Below the pieces are notes generated by a model that saw only the letters and a program-made list of their open reading frames with translations, was not told the DNA's origin and made no database searches. Below are positions 15,228 to 18,414 of a stretch of 18,414 nt of DNA, in pieces; the stretch's first letter is position 1, and each line of letters opens with the position of its first letter. A program made the translations under genes and the position numbers. Origin of the DNA: Ephemerocybe angulata (Eukaryota; Basidiomycota; Agaricomycetes; Agaricales; Psathyrellaceae); NCBI GenBank assembly GCA_013368325.1, contig JAACJK010000145.1, forward strand, positions 1-18,414. The letters run 5' to 3'.

Positions 15228-17254
15228 TTAAACAGATAATACAAAGAATGTAGATGCTAAATATATTATAAATAGTCTCATTTCTTGTTTTAATAAGGAT
15301 GTTATATAATTTTCTTCTAGAGAAATATTTAATAAAATAGGAGTAAAAACTAAAATTAATAAAGATAATAATGCTATACTAATGTATAAAGAATAAGTAG
15401 TTATTATACCAGTATCTAATTTAGCTATATTATTACCAGTATTGATAATATTATTAGATAAACCGTAAGGTCCGATTAATTCAATAATACCTCTATCTAT
15501 TTCTTTAGAAATTTTATAACCTAATTTCATACCTTTACTTACTAAGAAATGATTATATAAAATATCAAAATAATATTTACCATTAAAGAAACTATATAAT
15601 TTAATAGGAATAGATCTTCTAGTACTATTATTATTAAATGGAGTTAAATTAATTAAGAAATGAGGTTGTAAATGATATAAATATATTGCTAAACTAGCAC
15701 CAATAAAACTAATAATAGCCGGTAATAATTTAATAAAAGGATTTAAAGAAAATTCAGCTTCAATTAAAGTTAAATTATTAGGATGAGTAAATAAAGAATT
15801 AGCAAAAAAATCAGAACCTACACCCACATAAACATCACTTAATAAATAACCAAAAAATATACTAAATAAAGATAAAATTAATAAGGAATAATAGTTGCTA
15901 TATTACTTTCATGAGTATTTAAATAATAATTTTTAGGTGCATTAGGATAAGTTAAAAAAACTAAACTTATTAATCTAAAACTATAAAAAGCAGTTATTCC
16001 TGCTGTTAGACTACCTAAAATATAAGCAAACATACCACTAAAACTATAATTACCAAAAGCTAATTCTAAAATTAAATCTTTACTATAAAATCCTGTTAAA
16101 TAAGGAGTAGCTAATAAACTTAAAGTTCCTGTTAACATTACTGCATAAGTAAATGGTAAAAATTTTATTAATCCACCCATTTTTCTGACATCTTGTTCGT
16201 CAGCAAATGAATGAATTACTGCTCCAGCTCCTAAAAATAATAAGGCTTTAAAAAAAGCATGGTTAACGGTATGCATTAAAGCTACATTATATTGACTTAA
16301 TCCAATTGCCATCATCATATATCCTAATTGAGATATAGTACTGAAAGCTATGATTCTTTTTAAATCATTTTGTAATAAACCTGCAGTTCCAGCAAAAAAA
16401 GCTGTACTACTTCCTATTATTGTTATTATTAATAATGTTGTACTACTATATTCTAATATTGGTGAACATCGTAATAATAAATATATTCCTGCGGTTACCA
16501 GTGTTGCGGCATGTAATAAGGCACTTACAGGTGTAGGTGCTTCCATACTTCCAGGTAACCAAGAATGTAAAGGTATATTAGCACTTTTGGCTAAAGCACC
16601 ACCTAATAATAATAAAGATATAATAGTAATAGCAGTTTCATTCATATAAGGTATTAATGAAAATACTTGAGAATAATTTAAAGTTCCTAATAAAGAAAAG
16701 ATAGAAAAAAATCCTATACTCATTAACATATCTCCACCTCTATTCATTGTAAAGGCTAATATGGCTGATTTATTTGCTTGTATTCTAGTAAAATAATAAT
16801 TAATTAATAAATAAGATACTACTCCTATTGCTTCCCATCCTACAAACATTACAAAGAAATTTCCACCACATATTAAAAATAACATTCCTGCTGTAAAGGC
16901 TGATAAATAAGAAAAAAATCTTTGATTATGAGGATCTGAAGATAAATAATCTATAGTATAGATATGTATCAAAGTTGAACAATATACTACTGCTATACCT
17001 AAAGAAACTGTTAATTGATCAAAATAAAATTCCCATTTGATTTGCATTAATTCTGATTCTATCCAACTTCCTAAATCTATTGTTACTACTGTTCCACTTA
17101 TTCCTACTTCATAATAAGCTATACTTATTAATAAAGAAGTTAAAATTAAACAAGTACAAGTAATTATTTTAGATCCTGTAACTCCTACTTTTCTTCCCAG
17201 AAATCCTGAAACTATTGAACCTAATAAAGGTAATAATATTATTGATAAATACAT
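15228..17254 (-). CDS. nad5: NADH dehydrogenase subunit 5, mirror copy with one frame break
   Basis: Residues 1-457 match the intact left copy through ATIIP; a two-A run at 15883-15884 (three T on the left, 3806-3808) then shifts the frame, and the remaining roughly 220 residues continue one frame over to the same LASTFFVLSV end. All catalytic-type residues of the proton channel (GWEAIG, LAKSAN, HAATLV) are in the unbroken part. The length is one base shorter than the left gene. The likely cause is a single-base deletion error. Confidence 0.93.
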
Positions 17255-17257
17255 ATT

Positions 17258-17524
17258 TTAATTTGTTAATGAAATTGTTCCTCTTAATCTATAATATGCT
17301 ACTAATATACTTAATCCTATTACTGATTCGGCTCCAGCTATTGAAATTATAAATATACTAAATGTTTGACCTATACTATCGTCAAAACCATAAGACATTA
17401 TTAATACTAATAAAGTAACTGATAATAACATTATTTCTATAGCTATTATCATTAATATTATATTTTTTCTATTTAATACAAAACCTAATATCCCTATTAA
17501 AAATAATATTAAAGCTAAATTCAT
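17258..17524 (-). CDS. nad4L: NADH dehydrogenase subunit 4L, intact copy
   Basis: An uninterrupted 88-residue ORF: MNLALILFLIGILGFVLNRK, then NIILMIIAIEIMLLSV, the middle FSIFIISIAGAESVIG and the end YYRLRGTISLTN. Three hydrophobic segments and glutamates 30 and 66 fit NuoK-family architecture and usual length. The T-run at 17463-17468 has six bases, confirming that the five-base run on the left is one short. It precedes nad5 by three bases, as on the left. Confidence 0.97.
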   Translation of the reverse strand: MNLALILFLIGILGFVLNRKNIILMIIAIEIMLLSVTLLVLIMSYGFDDSIGQTFSIFIISIAGAESVIGLSILVAYYRLRGTISLTN

Positions 17525-17569
17525 ATTTTGTTTGTTTCGTTTTATTTCATTTTAGTTAAATAATAAGCT

Positions 17570-17599
17570 ATCACTTTTTATCACTTTTTATCACTTTTT
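17570..17599. repeat. Three tandem ATCACTTTTT units upstream of nad4L
   Basis: Mirror of 2091-2120; exactly three ten-base units in both arms. Confidence 0.85.
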
Positions 17600-17683
17600 T
17601 TTTACTGGCCTAATTTTTTGTTCGAACAAAAAAATAACGGCCTGAAAAAGTCAACAGATAAAAAAAGTAAATAAAAAGTCAAT

Positions 17684-17754
17684 TACGAGTAATCAGATTC
17701 GAACTGATAATATCTACTTGGAAGGTAGAGGTTATACCATTTAACTATACTCGC
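17684..17754 (-). tRNA. trnG: tRNA-Gly (UCC), mirror copy
   Basis: Reverse complement of 1935-2005 with identical stems and loop CTTCCAA. Confidence 0.95.
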
Positions 17755-18238
17755 TATCAAGCTAATTTTTATTATCCAGGCCGTAATTTTTTTGTTCAAA
17801 TATTCACTTTTTTTTCTATAAAGAAAAAAAAGTCAAGAACAAAAAAATTAGGCCAGTTGTTACTTACTAATCCAGGCCTTAGGCCAGTTGTAGTAAAAAA
17901 AAATTGATAAGGTTTATCTTACTGGCCATTCTAATTTTTTTTTGTAAAATAAACAAAAAAAATAACTGAGCAGATAAAAAAAGTCAACAAACAAAAAAAT
18001 AAGACTTTTTTATTATATAAAAAAAATTGATAAAAAGTTAGTAGGGTTTAATTTTTTTATTGTTACAAATAAATAAAAAAAAACCTACCTTATCCAGGCC
18101 GAATGGCCAGTTGTAGTTACTACTTATTTTTTTTAAGGCCTGTAGTAGTAATTAAAACAAACCCTTATCAATTTTTTTTGTTTTAACAAAAAAAAATTAA
18201 TTAGCAGGGCTACCGCCCAGAAATAAGACAATTAATTT
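17755..18238. other. Right-arm spacer trnG-trnV
   Basis: Mirror of 1450-1934. Holds the long-form GGCC element at about 17859-17912 (-) and the reversed CAGGCC-GAAT-GGCCAG element near 18097-18112. No gene. Confidence 0.7.
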
Positions 18239-18309
18239 TAGGAAGTAGGGTAATCGAAACTCTGTCTGCAATGTGTAAAATTGCTGCTAAACCACTCAGC
18301 TAACCTCCT
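18239..18309 (-). tRNA. trnV: tRNA-Val (UAC), mirror copy
   Basis: Reverse complement of 1379-1449, including the A-C mismatch in the T stem. It is the last gene before the window edge; a mirror atp6 would be expected further right if the palindrome continues. Confidence 0.93.
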
Positions 18310-18414
18310 AATTTTTTTTATCACTTTTTTATTTAAGATAAAAAAAGTCAATAAATAAACAAAAAAAATAACAGGCTTATTTTTTTCTGTTGACTTTTTT
18401 TTATTTATAAAAAA

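Larger units (their letters stand above)
9866..18414 (-). repeat. Right arm of the palindrome, cut by the window end
   Basis: Reverse complement of 1274-9823, carrying trnM, trnY, trnS(GCU), trnR, trnS(UGA), nad3, nad2, nad5, nad4L, trnG and trnV on the - strand. The last bases (TTGACTTTTTTTT then ATTTATAAAAA) match 1274 onward, so there is no sign that the repeat ends here. Confidence 0.97.

Overview
The window is AT-rich mitochondrial DNA, almost certainly from a fungus. It carries atp6, nad4L, nad5, nad2, nad3 and seven tRNA genes. Protein coding is strongly TTA/AGA biased, all visible Trp codons are TGG, and no in-frame TGA was seen. The atp6 and nad protein sequences look more basidiomycete than ascomycete to me, but this is from family memory only and the lineage should be treated as open. 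Nearly all spacers are built from poly-A/poly-T tracts plus short recurring GC-rich words and hairpins, comparable in kind to the GC clusters and mobile hairpin elements known from fungal mtDNA.

Layout, left half (all genes on +): atp6 (16-778, two single-base frame breaks), trnV(UAC), trnG(UCC), nad4L, nad5, a ~690-base repeat-filled spacer, nad2 overlapping nad3 by one base, trnS(UGA), a possible structured RNA (about 7857-8140), trnR(UCU), trnS(GCU), trnY(GUA), trnM(CAU). Then comes a 42-base asymmetric spacer (9824-9865). From there to the end of the window everything from about position 1274 inward is repeated in reverse complement: trnM, trnY, trnS, trnR, the RNA candidate, trnS, nad3, nad2, nad5, nad4L, trnG, trnV, all on -. 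Paired positions add up to 19688-19692 throughout. The window is therefore a roughly 17-kb near-perfect palindrome with genes on both sides reading toward its centre. Only positions 1-1273 (atp6 and part of a spacer) have no mirror copy inside the window, because the right arm is cut by the window edge.

In every place I compared closely (five frame breaks and all seven tRNAs), the arms differ only by one-base length changes in A/T homopolymers. Each break is repaired by the other arm: nad4L and nad3 are intact on the right, nad5 and nad2 are intact on the left. This looks like uncorrected long-read sequencing error, not gene decay. The palindrome could be a real inverted duplication, a read-through of a covalently closed hairpin end of a linear mitochondrial chromosome, or a fold-back library/assembly artefact. 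The sequence alone cannot decide among these.

Functionally, nad2, nad3, nad4L and nad5 encode membrane-arm subunits of respiratory complex I and atp6 encodes the a subunit of ATP synthase; the tRNAs serve mitochondrial translation. The most unusual sequence-level signals are the palindrome with its poorly paired centre, two dispersed hairpin families that each keep a symmetric mismatch at the second base pair from the stem base, and a copy of one of these GC elements lying in frame inside nad2.
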